From Pseudomonas sp. dw_612 (GTDB lineage Bacteria > Pseudomonadota > Gammaproteobacteria > Pseudomonadales > Pseudomonadaceae): a stretch of 64,000 nucleotides of DNA. The notes beneath the pieces are model-generated. The model saw only the letters and a program-made list of their open reading frames with translations. It was not told the DNA's origin and did not search any database. The stretch covers positions 62,001-126,000 of the forward strand of contig NZ_JAAVVC010000021.1 of the NCBI RefSeq assembly GCF_018449725.1, read 5' to 3'. The position numbers and the translations under genes are program-made. The stretch's first letter is position 1. Every line of letters starts with the position of its first letter. Positions 39,820 to 48,969 of this stretch are shown here, piece by piece.

Positions 39820-40692
39820 TTATTGCGCGGCGTTCAGTAACCACGCTTTAAACGCCACCATCGCCGCCGTCTCGGACCGCGACTGCAACCGCGTCAACCA
39901 ATAACTCCCCGTGGTGATGTGGATGGCAAACGGCTGCTCAATCGCCCCCGCCGCCAGTTGCCGTGCAAACATCAGCGGCGGCGCCAACGCTACACCCGCC
40001 CCTTGCAACGCCGCTTCCATCATCGCCAGCGACGAGTCGAAGACGATGCTCTGAGGCGGTGAGACGTGGGTCGAAAGGCCGGACGCCTGAAACCAGTCCG
40101 GCCATTCATCCGAGCGATAGGAACGCAGCAGGGTTTGTCCCAAAACATCCGCCGGTTCCTGCAGTTGCCGGGCAATCTCGGGCACACACAACACCGACAG
40201 CGGCGCCTCGATCAACCGCAGCGCTTCAATTCCGTGCCACGCTCCGGCGCCAAAGCGGATCGCGTAATCCAGCCCTTCAGCGGCCACGTCGACCCGATTA
40301 TTGTTGGTCGACAGGCGCAAATCTATGAACGGGTGTTTCGCCTGGAAGTCCGCCAGACGCGGCAACAGCCAACCCACGGCAAACGTCCCGACGGCGCCGA
40401 CCGCCAGCACTTCCCGATAATGCCCGCCCTCCAGTCGTTCCAGGGTTTCGGCGATTCGGTCGAAGGATTCGCGCAACACCGGCAACAGGGTTTCGCCCTC
40501 GCTGGTCAGCATCAGCCCACGGGGCAAGCGTTTGAACAGGGTGACGCTAAGCTGAGCCTCAAGACTTTTGACCTGATGACTCACCGCCGCTTGCGTGACG
40601 CACAGCTCCACCGCCGCCCGGGTGAAGCTCAAATGCCGCGCGGATGCCTCGAAGGCGCGCAGTGCGTTTAACGGTAATTGCGGCCGGATCAT
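39820..40692 (-). CDS. ampR: LysR-type regulator AmpR
   Basis: A 290-aa protein very close to P. aeruginosa AmpR: LPLNALRAFEASARHLSFTR and CVTQAAVSHQVKSLE form the HTH, GHYREVLAVGAVGTFAVGWL and STGSYWLTRLQSR later. It senses muropeptides from cell-wall recycling and switches ampC on during beta-lactam exposure. The start at 40692 (MIRPQLP) matches the known N-terminus; a GTG 12 bases earlier is not needed. Divergent from ampC. Confidence 0.95.
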   Translation of the reverse strand: MIRPQLPLNALRAFEASARHLSFTRAAVELCVTQAAVSHQVKSLEAQLSVTLFKRLPRGLMLTSEGETLLPVLRESFDRIAETLERLEGGHYREVLAVGAVGTFAVGWLLPRLADFQAKHPFIDLRLSTNNNRVDVAAEGLDYAIRFGAGAWHGIEALRLIEAPLSVLCVPEIARQLQEPADVLGQTLLRSYRSDEWPDWFQASGLSTHVSPPQSIVFDSSLAMMEAALQGAGVALAPPLMFARQLAAGAIEQPFAIHITTGSYWLTRLQSRSETAAMVAFKAWLLNAAQ

Positions 40693-40705
40693 GCCAACCC
40701 CCAAA

Positions 40706-40728
40706 ATTTTCTAATGGCTCATGCGAAA
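40706..40728. promoter_or_regulatory. AmpR/LysR operator candidate
   Basis: TTTTC and GCGAAA half-sites form an interrupted dyad (TTTC-N13-GAAA) of the LysR type, immediately upstream of ampR and facing ampC, as in other ampR-ampC pairs. Confidence 0.5.
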
Positions 40729-40828
40729 TATCATCGGTTGTCGAACAGCGCCGGACTGCCTAGATTTGCCTCGCCGTTCAGCGCGCAGTCTACCGGGTAG
40801 CGGCCTCCATTCGCAGGGAATACAAACA

Positions 40829-41998
40829 ATGAAGAACAACACCACTATGTCCAGACTGACTGTTTTCGCGGTTTGCGTGGCAGCGCTCGGCGCCGGTCCG
40901 TGCCTGGCCCAGGGTCAGACCGATCAGCAGATCCAAAGCACGGTCGACGCCGCCATCCGCCCCATCCTGCAAGCCCAGGGTGTTCCCGGCATGGCCGTGG
41001 CTGTCACCGTCAACGGCAAGCCGCATTACTTTAACTACGGCGTCGCCTCCAAGGAAAGCGCCCAAGCGGTCACGGAAAACACCCTGTTTGAAATCGGCTC
41101 GGTGAGCAAAACCTTCACCGCCACCCTTGGCGGCTATGCCAACGCGACCGGCAAGCTGTCGCTGAACGAAAAGGCCAGCACAGTGCTTCCAGCCTTGCGC
41201 GGTAGTGCCTTTGATAATGTCAGCGTGTTGCAACTGGGCACCTACACCGCCGGTGGATTGCCGTTGCAGTTCCCGGATGAGGCGGATCAAGCGGACAAGA
41301 TGCTTGCCTACTTCAAACAGTGGAAGCCGGTGTATGCCGCTGGCACCCATCGGCAATATTCGAACCCGAGCATTGGGTTATTCGGCTATCTCGCAGCCCA
41401 AAGCCTGGGCCAGTCTTTTGATGAGGTGATGGAAAAAACCCTGCTGCCGAAACTCGGGCTCAAGCACACCTATCTCAACGTGCCGCAGAACCAGATGGGG
41501 CTGTACGCCGAGGGCTACGACAAGGACGGCAAACCTGTGCGCGTCGGGCCAGGGGCGCTGGACTCACAGGCATACGGCGTAAAAACCAGTGCAACGGACA
41601 TGATTCGCTTTGTTCAAGCAAACCTGAAACCGGCTTCACTGGAAAAACCGTTGCAACAAGCCATCGCGACCACTCACACCGGTTATTACACAGTCGGCGA
41701 CATGACTCAGGGCCTGGGCTGGGAACGCTACAGCTATCCGATCAGTCTCGAAAAATTGCTGGGCGGCAACTCGACGCCGATGGCGATGCAAGCGCATAAA
41801 GTCCAATGGTTGAACCCGCCGCAGCCTGAACCGCAGAGTGTGCTGATCAACAAAACCGGTTCCACCGGAGGTTTCGGCGCCTACGTCGCGTTCGTGCCCG
41901 CCAAGGACATCGGCATCGTGATCCTGGCCAACAAAAACTACCCGATCCCGGAGCGGGTAAAAGCGGCGCATCGGATATTGAGTGCGCTGGCCGAATAA
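40829..41998 (+). CDS. ampC: Class C beta-lactamase
   Basis: A 389-aa periplasmic serine hydrolase. The signal peptide ends near CLA-QG (residue 27). Catalytic S91-VS-K94, Y177-S-N179 and K342-T-G344 are present, the class C set. It hydrolyses cephalosporins and is expected to be inducible through AmpR. The start at 40829 follows CAGGGAAT. Frame and length look intact. Confidence 0.95.
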   Translation: MKNNTTMSRLTVFAVCVAALGAGPCLAQGQTDQQIQSTVDAAIRPILQAQGVPGMAVAVTVNGKPHYFNYGVASKESAQAVTENTLFEIGSVSKTFTATLGGYANATGKLSLNEKASTVLPALRGSAFDNVSVLQLGTYTAGGLPLQFPDEADQADKMLAYFKQWKPVYAAGTHRQYSNPSIGLFGYLAAQSLGQSFDEVMEKTLLPKLGLKHTYLNVPQNQMGLYAEGYDKDGKPVRVGPGALDSQAYGVKTSATDMIRFVQANLKPASLEKPLQQAIATTHTGYYTVGDMTQGLGWERYSYPISLEKLLGGNSTPMAMQAHKVQWLNPPQPEPQSVLINKTGSTGGFGAYVAFVPAKDIGIVILANKNYPIPERVKAAHRILSALAE

Positions 41999-42018
41999 CT
42001 CGACACACCACCATTCCC

Positions 42019-42110
42019 TGTGGGAGCGGGCTTGCTCGCGAAAGCGGTCTGTCAGTTGATATGGATGTTGACTGACACTCCGCCTTCGCGAGCAAGCCCG
42101 CTCCCACAGG
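42019..42110. repeat. REPIN copy 4
   Basis: Arms TGTGGGAGCGGGCTTGCTCG / CGAGCAAGCCCGCTCCCACA between ampC and an MFS gene. Confidence 0.92.
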
Positions 42111-42126
42111 GGGTTATGTGGTGGGC

Positions 42127-43242
42127 CTACGCTTTTTTGCGCTCCAGACAGGCCAACGCACTCACCGCCAAACACAACGCCGCCCCCGTATACACCCACT
42201 CCGACGCCGCCACCGGCAGCAGAAACCCGGCCAACAACGGCCCCACCCCCGCGCCGATATCACGCCAAACGGCATTCCCCGCCAGCGCCCGGACACGCCC
42301 ACTGTCCGGATGACGTTGCGCAATCACAGTCACCACCAACGGCAGTTGCAGCGCCCGCAGCACCAGCACCAACGCCCCGCCGACGATCAGCCAGTGGAAG
42401 CCAAACCCGATCAGCGCCATTGAGGTCATCAGCGAGAACACAATCAACATCCGCGTCGCCCCCCAACGCTGTGCCGCGATCCCGCCCAAGGGGCTGAGCA
42501 ACAATTCCGAGACATACCGCAACGCCAGCAACGACCCGGCGACCACCACCGCGTTGCCTTCCAGCAGATGTTGCGCCAACAGCGAAAGGCCGATGATGAA
42601 CAGCCCGTCGAGGGTCAACCCTTCGATAAACGACCACATCGCCACACTGTCAGGCAGTTGAAAACGCCGTGTCGACGCCGACATCGGATGCGGTGCCGAC
42701 GGCAAACCCAGCGCCAGCCACATCGCGAGCAATGAAGTCGCGAACATCACAAAAAAAATCACTCGTGGCCCATACGCCACACTCAGCAGCGCCCCCAACG
42801 GCAACGCCAGCATCGGCCCCGCCGCAATCAGTGCGCGTGAGCGGCCAGTGCGACGCGCAGCGCCCGAGGGTTCAGCCGTCGCCATCACTTGCGTGGACAA
42901 ATTCAGCGCCGCGTAAGACAAACCCCAGCCGAGGCGCAACAGCAACAACCACCAGAACCCCGACAAGGTCGCATAACCCAACGCACACAACGCCGCCGTG
43001 CCGGTGGCCAGCAGCAACGCCGGGCGATCGCCCTGGCGGGTGTAAAACTGCATGACGTAGCGGTAGCCGAAAATCCGCACCAGCCGATTGGCCGCCAGCA
43101 AAATCCCGGCCTCGGCCAGACTGATGCCAAATGCCTGCGGCTGCATGGGCAAGAGCAAGTACAACAACACGTCGCCAGGTAAACACAGGGCCAATACAGC
43201 GGCGGCCCGGGAGGAGTGTCTGTCGGCGGTTTTTTCTGACAT
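42127..43242 (-). CDS. MFS transporter
   Basis: A 371-aa protein with about eleven to twelve membrane segments (ILLAANRLVRIFGYRYVMQF; RYVSELLLSPLGGIAAQRWG, a motif-A-like loop). The N-terminal motif A is weak. The start at 43242 (MSEKTADRHSSR) is preferred over a TTG at 43266 without a ribosome site. Substrate unknown. Confidence 0.82.
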   Translation of the reverse strand: MSEKTADRHSSRAAAVLALCLPGDVLLYLLLPMQPQAFGISLAEAGILLAANRLVRIFGYRYVMQFYTRQGDRPALLLATGTAALCALGYATLSGFWWLLLLRLGWGLSYAALNLSTQVMATAEPSGAARRTGRSRALIAAGPMLALPLGALLSVAYGPRVIFFVMFATSLLAMWLALGLPSAPHPMSASTRRFQLPDSVAMWSFIEGLTLDGLFIIGLSLLAQHLLEGNAVVVAGSLLALRYVSELLLSPLGGIAAQRWGATRMLIVFSLMTSMALIGFGFHWLIVGGALVLVLRALQLPLVVTVIAQRHPDSGRVRALAGNAVWRDIGAGVGPLLAGFLLPVAASEWVYTGAALCLAVSALACLERKKA

Positions 43243-43341
43243 GGGAGTGAAAGGCCTTGGTAACAATCAGCGGCCTACACACTGGCGTGAAGTGAGGGCG
43301 CTGACAATCGCTTTAATAACAAATGGCCGGACTCAACACAC

Positions 43342-43416
43342 TTTGTGGCGAGGGAGCTTGCTCCCGCCGGGCTGCGAAGCGGCCCCAAAAAAGGGGGCTG
43401 CTGCACAGCGATGTCT
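43342..43416. repeat. REP-like hairpins, GTGGCGAGGGAGCTTGCTCCC type
   Basis: GGGAGCTTGCTCCC is a compact palindrome, followed by GCTGCGAAGCGGCCCC / GGGGGCTGCTGC. The same family occurs at 61417-61551. Confidence 0.75.
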
Positions 43417-43475
43417 TGAACTAGGCTAAGCACCGCGCAGTCATCCCTCTTACCCCCTTCAAGAGTGAGAACCCC

Positions 43476-44270
43476 ATGAATATCGATCTATCCGGCAAAA
43501 CCGCCCTCATCACCGGCTCCACCCAAGGCATCGGTTTCGCCATCGCCAAAGGGCTGGCCCTGTCCGGCGCCGAGGTGGTGATCAATGGCCGCAAGCAGGA
43601 CGCCGTAGACGCCGCCGTCACCCAACTCAAACACCTGCTCCCGTCCGCCAACGTGCGTGGTATCGCCGCCGATGCCGGCACGGCTGAAGGCTGCAAGGCG
43701 ATGGTCGCGGACCTGCCCCAGGTCGATATTCTGGTAAACAACGTCGGGATCTACGGCCCGCAGGATTTTTTCGAGACTGAAGACGAGGTCTGGGAGAAGT
43801 TTTTCGAAGTGAACGTAATGTCCGGCGTGCGGCTGTCCCGCGCGTATCTCGAAGGCATGGCCAAAAACGGTTGGGGTCGGGTGGTGTTCATCTCCTCCGA
43901 GTCGGCGCTGAACATTCCGGCGGACATGATTCATTACGGTTTTACCAAGACCTCCAACCTGTCGATTTCCCGTGGCCTGGCCAAGCGCATGGCCGGTACT
44001 GGCGTGACCGTGAATGCGGTGCTGCCGGGGCCGACGTTGTCCGAGGGGCTGCAAGACATGCTCAAGGATGAGCAGCAGAAGTCCGGCGAGCCGATCGAGA
44101 AAGTGGCGGCGGACTTTGTCATGGCCAACCGCCCGACGTCGATCATCCAACGGGCGGCGAGCATGGAGGAAGTGGCGAATCTGGTGGTGTATGTGGTGTC
44201 GCCCCAGGCGTCGGCCACGACTGGCGCGGCACTTCGGGTCGACGGCGGGGTTGTGGACAGCATCGCCTGA
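43476..44270 (+). CDS. SDR family oxidoreductase
   Basis: A 264-aa classical short-chain dehydrogenase. TGSTQGIGFAIAKG binds NAD(P), NNVG follows, then catalytic Ser in FISSESAL and Y-x3-K in HYGFTKTSN. The C-terminal RVDGGVVDSIA is the usual SDR end. Substrate unknown; monocistronic. Confidence 0.92.
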   Translation: MNIDLSGKTALITGSTQGIGFAIAKGLALSGAEVVINGRKQDAVDAAVTQLKHLLPSANVRGIAADAGTAEGCKAMVADLPQVDILVNNVGIYGPQDFFETEDEVWEKFFEVNVMSGVRLSRAYLEGMAKNGWGRVVFISSESALNIPADMIHYGFTKTSNLSISRGLAKRMAGTGVTVNAVLPGPTLSEGLQDMLKDEQQKSGEPIEKVAADFVMANRPTSIIQRAASMEEVANLVVYVVSPQASATTGAALRVDGGVVDSIA

Positions 44271-44291
44271 ACAAGACCACCACAATCCCCC

Positions 44292-44384
44292 CTGTGGGAG
44301 CGGGCTTGCTCGCGAAGGCGGTGGGTCAGTCAATATCAATGTCGACTGACACGACGCCTTCGCGAGCAAGCCCGCTCCCACAAG
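44292..44384. repeat. REPIN copy 5
   Basis: Arms TGTGGGAGCGGGCTTGCTCG / CGAGCAAGCCCGCTCCCACA, downstream of the SDR gene. Confidence 0.92.
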
Positions 44385-44427
44385 GGATCTCATCGCGCAC
44401 AAATGACCGGTTCATCACAAACTCACC

Positions 44428-44518
44428 GTGGGAGCGAGCCTGCTCGCGAAGGCGGCGCGTCAGGCACATTGAAGCTGAATGTGCCGCCGTCTTCGCGAGC
44501 AGGCTCGCTCCCGCAGGT
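44428..44518. repeat. REPIN copy 6 (GAGCGAGCCTGCTCGCG variant)
   Basis: Arms GTGGGAGCGAGCCTGCTCGC / GCGAGCAGGCTCGCTCCCGC, 44 bp after copy 5, so two REPINs sit side by side. Confidence 0.9.
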
Positions 44519-44523
44519 GTCAA

Positions 44524-45093
44524 TCAATCATCCGGCATCTCAGGTGGTTTGGCAGGCTTGGCCGGTTTCCCCGGTTTCGTGCCCTTGGCCCCTTTGGCCG
44601 TTGGCGCTGCGGGTTCCGCCGCCACCGGTGGCGGGGTTGGCGCTGCGGCTTCCTTCTCCTCTGGCGGCAAGGCATCGATGGTGTCGAAGATTTTCTTCAG
44701 ATCGACCGCCTTCGATTCATCCCCCGAACTTTCGAGTTTTTTCTCGCCGTCCTTGCCCAGCAAGATGACTTTGGGCAACGCCCCGGCGCCGAGTTTCAGC
44801 GAACGGATCAGGGCCATGGTGTCCTGTTGACCCATGTCCTTGCCATCGAGCTGACCGGACATGTTCAGCACGCTGTAGACCTTGATATTGCGTTGAGCGA
44901 CGCCTTGTTTGTTGGCGGGATCCTCGAACGACTTTTTCAGGCCCAGCCAGACCGGGTCAATGGTACTGGACGTGATCACGATCAACGGTCGGGCCCTGCC
45001 CTTATCGATATCCAGAGGTGAATCGCCGTCGGCGGCGAGCAAGGGGCCGGCAAGCGCCAGCAAGGTTGTCAGGGTCAATGACCTGATGAGCAT
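44524..45093 (-). CDS. Exported DUF4174-type protein with basic Pro/Lys tail
   Basis: A 189-aa protein. Signal peptide to about LLAADG. The DUF4174 body shows RPLIVITSSTIDPVWLGLKK and GAGALPKVILLGKDGEKKLE, a thioredoxin-like arrangement without an obvious CxxC. The last 50 residues are Ala/Pro/Lys repeats (TAKGAKGTKPGKPAKPAKPP). The ATG at 45093 has AAAGGAG at good distance. Confidence 0.8.
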   Translation of the reverse strand: MLIRSLTLTTLLALAGPLLAADGDSPLDIDKGRARPLIVITSSTIDPVWLGLKKSFEDPANKQGVAQRNIKVYSVLNMSGQLDGKDMGQQDTMALIRSLKLGAGALPKVILLGKDGEKKLESSGDESKAVDLKKIFDTIDALPPEEKEAAAPTPPPVAAEPAAPTAKGAKGTKPGKPAKPAKPPEMPDD

Positions 45094-45246
45094 GCGCATC
45101 TCCTTTTGATATCCACGCTCTAATGATTGCGCATCGCGACGATCGTTCCGGGTGACGATCCACGAATATGTTTCGCTTAGCCCAAAGCTTAGGTCAGGGG
45201 CGGCATTGCGCAACAGATGATGAGTCTTTCAAGCGAATGCACAACC

Positions 45247-45339
45247 CTGTGGGAGCGGGCTTGCTCGCGAAGGCGTCGTGTCAGTCGACATTGATATTGG
45301 CTGACTCACCGCTTTCGCGAGCAAGCCCGCTCCCACAAG
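45247..45339. repeat. REPIN copy 7
   Basis: Arms TGTGGGAGCGGGCTTGCTCG / CGAGCAAGCCCGCTCCCACA. Confidence 0.92.
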
Positions 45340-45399
45340 GGTTGAGGTGCTCTGGTCCTGCTGGGCTAATCTTGATTGACCCGCCATGAGGACCTCTCC

Positions 45400-45768
45400 A
45401 TGAGCGCTCATCTGAACCACACCATCGTCTGGTGCCGCGATAAAAAAATCTCGGCGAACTACCTCGCCGAGATCCTCGGCCTGCCCAGCCCCGAGCCGTT
45501 CGGGCCGATGCTGATCGTCAAACTCGACAACGACGTATCGCTGGATTTCTACGACAACGACCCGCCCATCGCCTCGCAGCATTATGCGTTCCTGATCGGT
45601 GACGACGACTTCGACCAGGCCTTCGCCCGCCTGCAAGCGCGCAAGCAGCCGTGGTGGGCCGACCCGGGCAAGCAGCGGCCGAATGAGATCAACGATTACG
45701 GCGGCGGTCGGCGCGTGTATTTCGATGACCCGGACGGGCACCTGTTGGAGATCATGACCCGCCCCTAG
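45400..45768 (+). CDS. VOC/glyoxalase-family protein
   Basis: A 122-aa protein with a single vicinal-oxygen-chelate domain: LNHTIVWCRDKKISANYLAE at the start and RRVYFDDPDGHLLEIMTRP at the end, where His and Glu are typical metal ligands. Starts at ATG 45400 after GAGGACCTC. Its 3' end overlaps the bphP stop by four bases. Substrate unknown. Confidence 0.9.
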   Translation: MSAHLNHTIVWCRDKKISANYLAEILGLPSPEPFGPMLIVKLDNDVSLDFYDNDPPIASQHYAFLIGDDDFDQAFARLQARKQPWWADPGKQRPNEINDYGGGRRVYFDDPDGHLLEIMTRP

Positions 45769-47996
45769 GCACTCATCGCCGGGATGGAAAAGGTGAAAAC
45801 GCTGCCCACACCCGGCTCGCTTTCGGCCCACAACTCGCCGCCGTGGGCCTGGACGATGCTGCGGCAGATGTACAACCCCAGGCCGCTGCCGTTGGGGTTG
45901 CCTTCGCGCACCGACCAATAGCGTTCGAAGATATGCGGCAATTGCACGGCATGAATACCGCCGCCATTGTCGCGCACCGAAATCATCACCTTATCGTCCG
46001 CCTGCCAGGCGTTGAGGTCGATACGCCCGCCCGCCGGGGTGAATTTAATTGCGTTGCCCAGCAGGTTCGACAACACCTGGAACAGCCGCTGCGGGTCGGC
46101 GTCGATGCTCATGCCGGCGGCGCTGCTGCAATTAAGCTCGATGCCCTTGTGCGACGTCAGCGTCACCAGCAACCCGCACGCTTGCTCCAGCAACTCGACG
46201 ACATCCAGCGGTTTGCAATCCAGCGGGTATTGCCCCGCATCGAGTCTGGACTTGTCGAGCAAATCGGCAATCAACGCGTTCATGCGCGCAGTGGCTTCTT
46301 CCATGGTGCCCAGCGCGGCACTCATACGCACGGCGTGCTTGCCTTCGTCACGAGACACCAGGCGCTGCATCATGCCGCATTGCATGATGATGATCGTCAT
46401 CGGGTTGCGCAGGTCGTGAGATACCACGGCCACCAGCTCATCGCGCACTCGCACGGCTTCATGTTCGCGGCGTACCTGACGAGCCAGGTCGTCTTCGATG
46501 GCCCCACGGCGCAATTGCAGGGCCGCGTAGGCATCAGCGGCACTCCACGGACGCGCCCTGCCCTCCACTTGTTGCTCCCAGACTTCGAAGGACTTACGCG
46601 GTTGCAGTCGTTGGCTGGCGTCAGTGCCGGCCACGAAATGCTCGTCGGGATTACCGCTCCATTTCATGCTCGAGCGCAATTGCGCGCCAAACCAGATCAC
46701 CGCGTTGTCCACCGGTTTGGGCAGCACAAAGGCCAGCAATCCGCTGGCGACGTCGCTGTAGATGGCGCTGCCCGCGTGCAGGCTTTGCAGATGATCGGTC
46801 ATTAGCAGCTCGCCGCTGTCCAGGCATTGTTCACGCACCCACAGGTGCAGCGCCCGGACTTGTTCTTCCGTCGGGCATGCGCCAATCAATTGCAAGCGGT
46901 CCTCGATCAACACCGCCACACCACTGGCCCCGGTCAGGCTCAACAGTGGTTGCGGATGATTGGCCAGACCGTCCAGCACATCGTGTTTGGCCTGACGCAT
47001 CGCTGTGGTCAGTTCGTTGATCAGCAGCGACTTCTGCTCGCGCTCCATTTGCAAGTCGCGGGTTTGCAACGCGGTAATCTGCACACTGAGCAACTGGGCA
47101 ATCGCGGCGCACATCGTGCGCACCGGGTGGCTGACCAACAGCGGTTCGGGATGGGCGCAAGTGATCAGGCCCCAGAGCCGATCCCGCTCCAACAATGACA
47201 GGCTCATGGAAGCGCGCACGCCCATGTTGTCGAGGTACTGGCAGTGCACCGGCGACACGCTGCGCAACATCGAGAAGCCCAGGTCCAGCGATTGCCCGGT
47301 GTCGGGGCGCAGCACCGGCAGGATCGGCACCGGCACATAACGCGCATCGGGAATCACGCGGATCCAGTTCAGGCGATACAACTCCCGGGCCTGGGGCGGG
47401 ATGTCCGAGGCAGGAAAACACTGGCCGAGATAACCCGGCAATTGGCCGCCCAATGCTTCGCCAATGACCTGACCGTGACCGGCCGGTTCGAAGCGGTAGA
47501 TCATCACGCGGTCGAAGCCGGTCAGGTGGCGGATTTCTTCAACGCTGACGGTGTACAGGTCCTGCAGCGTCGCGGCGGCCTGCATCCGTCGCAAGGCGCG
47601 CAGAAGAATGACGGTGTTGTCCTGGGCGGCTTCCCACCAGGGTTCCAGTTCAAGAATGATCACCGCGTCATGACGACTGAGCGAGCCATTGAAACGCTGG
47701 CCGCCGATTTCCAGCACCAGCGGATTGGCGTCTTCCAGTTCCGTCGGCAGCAGCGCCTCACGGACTTGTTCCACCGCCATCGCGCCGGTCAGCGTCGCCA
47801 ACGGTTGCTGCAACAAAGCCTCGACCGAATGCCCGAACATCGCCGCGCAGTTGCTGCTGACCTGGCCGATGATCAACCCCGGTTCGCTCAGGGTCAGCAG
47901 CACGCCATGGGGCTGGATCGACCCCGGAATGCGGATCGGTTCATCGGCACATTGGGCGAGCGCGGCGTCCAGTTGTTCGGCGCTGAGACGGTTCAT
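45765..47996 (-). CDS. bphP: Bacteriophytochrome histidine kinase
   Basis: A 743-aa red/far-red photoreceptor kinase. C16 in ALAQCADEPIRIPG is the biliverdin attachment site. The GAF domain contains FPASDIPPQARELYRL (residues 194-209) and HCQYLDNMGV, the PHY domain the tongue motif PRKSF (466-470). HisKA follows with H527 in VVSHDLRNP, then the ATPase boxes LLGNAIKFTP, RDNGGGI and GSGLGLYI. No receiver domain is fused. The upstream heme oxygenase gene overlaps by four bases and supplies biliverdin. Confidence 0.96.
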   Translation of the reverse strand: MNRLSAEQLDAALAQCADEPIRIPGSIQPHGVLLTLSEPGLIIGQVSSNCAAMFGHSVEALLQQPLATLTGAMAVEQVREALLPTELEDANPLVLEIGGQRFNGSLSRHDAVIILELEPWWEAAQDNTVILLRALRRMQAAATLQDLYTVSVEEIRHLTGFDRVMIYRFEPAGHGQVIGEALGGQLPGYLGQCFPASDIPPQARELYRLNWIRVIPDARYVPVPILPVLRPDTGQSLDLGFSMLRSVSPVHCQYLDNMGVRASMSLSLLERDRLWGLITCAHPEPLLVSHPVRTMCAAIAQLLSVQITALQTRDLQMEREQKSLLINELTTAMRQAKHDVLDGLANHPQPLLSLTGASGVAVLIEDRLQLIGACPTEEQVRALHLWVREQCLDSGELLMTDHLQSLHAGSAIYSDVASGLLAFVLPKPVDNAVIWFGAQLRSSMKWSGNPDEHFVAGTDASQRLQPRKSFEVWEQQVEGRARPWSAADAYAALQLRRGAIEDDLARQVRREHEAVRVRDELVAVVSHDLRNPMTIIIMQCGMMQRLVSRDEGKHAVRMSAALGTMEEATARMNALIADLLDKSRLDAGQYPLDCKPLDVVELLEQACGLLVTLTSHKGIELNCSSAAGMSIDADPQRLFQVLSNLLGNAIKFTPAGGRIDLNAWQADDKVMISVRDNGGGIHAVQLPHIFERYWSVREGNPNGSGLGLYICRSIVQAHGGELWAESEPGVGSVFTFSIPAMSA

Positions 47997-48610
47997 TGCA
48001 ACACCCCGCAGCGCTCAAGCCAGTTTTCGAAAGCCTTGAAAGTCGTTTCGGCGGCCACCACTGATTGCGCCCGTTCGGCGGGGTCGCGCACCTCATACAG
48101 ACACGCCAGAAAACCGCGCCACATCACCAGAGTCGAGGTGCCGTACACCGCAAAAAACCGCCCGCCCCGGTGTTCATCAATGCCCAGGCGCGAGTACAAA
48201 CCGTTGCGCAGGGATTGCCCGCCCAGCGTCGCGCCCTCCAGGACGTACAACACGCCCAGCACATCGGCGACGGAGTTGATTTTCACGGAAAACGGGCACT
48301 GGGGAATCGTCGCAATCTCGTCCGCGTCCAGGCCCAACGCGTACAGGTCGGCTTCCAGAGACGGGGTTTTGCTGCGGATCAGCCAGTCCAGGTCAGGAAT
48401 GGTCATGGCGGTCTGGCACAGCAGGTTTTCCAGTGGCCGGTAGAACCCGAAATAGGCCTCGATCAGGCGTGTATACAGTTCCTGGTCGGCGGTGAAAAAA
48501 GGGATGCGTTTTTCCAGCAGTTGATGTTGCTGGGTGGTCGCGATGCGCAGCTCACTGAGAATCAGCGGCAGGCTTTTGGGCGGGACGGTCACGACAAGGC
48601 GTCGAGGCAA
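47993..48610 (-). CDS. bphO: Heme oxygenase (biliverdin-producing)
   Basis: A 205-aa protein of the HemO/BphO type that opens heme to biliverdin. Proximal His29 lies in TTQQHQLLEKR, and the distal helix is GVLYVLEGATLGGQSL. First gene of the bphO-bphP operon, coupled by ATGA. Its start codon lies 10 bases after a weak site; alternatives are further in. Confidence 0.92.
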   Translation of the reverse strand: MPRRLVVTVPPKSLPLILSELRIATTQQHQLLEKRIPFFTADQELYTRLIEAYFGFYRPLENLLCQTAMTIPDLDWLIRSKTPSLEADLYALGLDADEIATIPQCPFSVKINSVADVLGVLYVLEGATLGGQSLRNGLYSRLGIDEHRGGRFFAVYGTSTLVMWRGFLACLYEVRDPAERAQSVVAAETTFKAFENWLERCGVLQ

Positions 48611-48969
48611 TACCCGGCTGTGTGGATTTGACGCTCAGCCACGTCGATTAACACGTGCACGTGTCACCTCTTCCTTGTCGATCACGGGGGGATGCCGACA
48701 GGTCATTCACGAAGGAATGAAAGGGTGGCTCCTCACCGTAGCATCTATGAGGTGAAAGAAGTGGTTTGTTTGCCGGGAGGGTCCGGGGTGACAGCGATTT
48801 GGCTCCCCCGTAGCAGCTGTCGAGCACCGCGAGGCAGCGTTCGGCGGCGGAGCCGTCGTCAAACCATGCACCGCGGTGTATCAGGCAAACAGCGTGCATA
48901 GCATTTGCGACGGCTTCGCCGCCGAACGCTGCCTCGCGGTGCTCGACAGCTGCTACAGAGAGTCCGCGT
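48611..48969. repeat. Gene-free region with a long near-perfect palindrome
   Basis: From 48810 GTAGCAGCTGTCGAGCACCG continues to the start of the loop near 48858. The complementary arm ends with CGGTGCTCGACAGCTGCTAC at 48955, each arm about 48 bases. Loop about 50 bases. Same repeat family as the inner part of the 35.4-kb element. Between 48611 and 48809 no gene is apparent. Confidence 0.8.
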
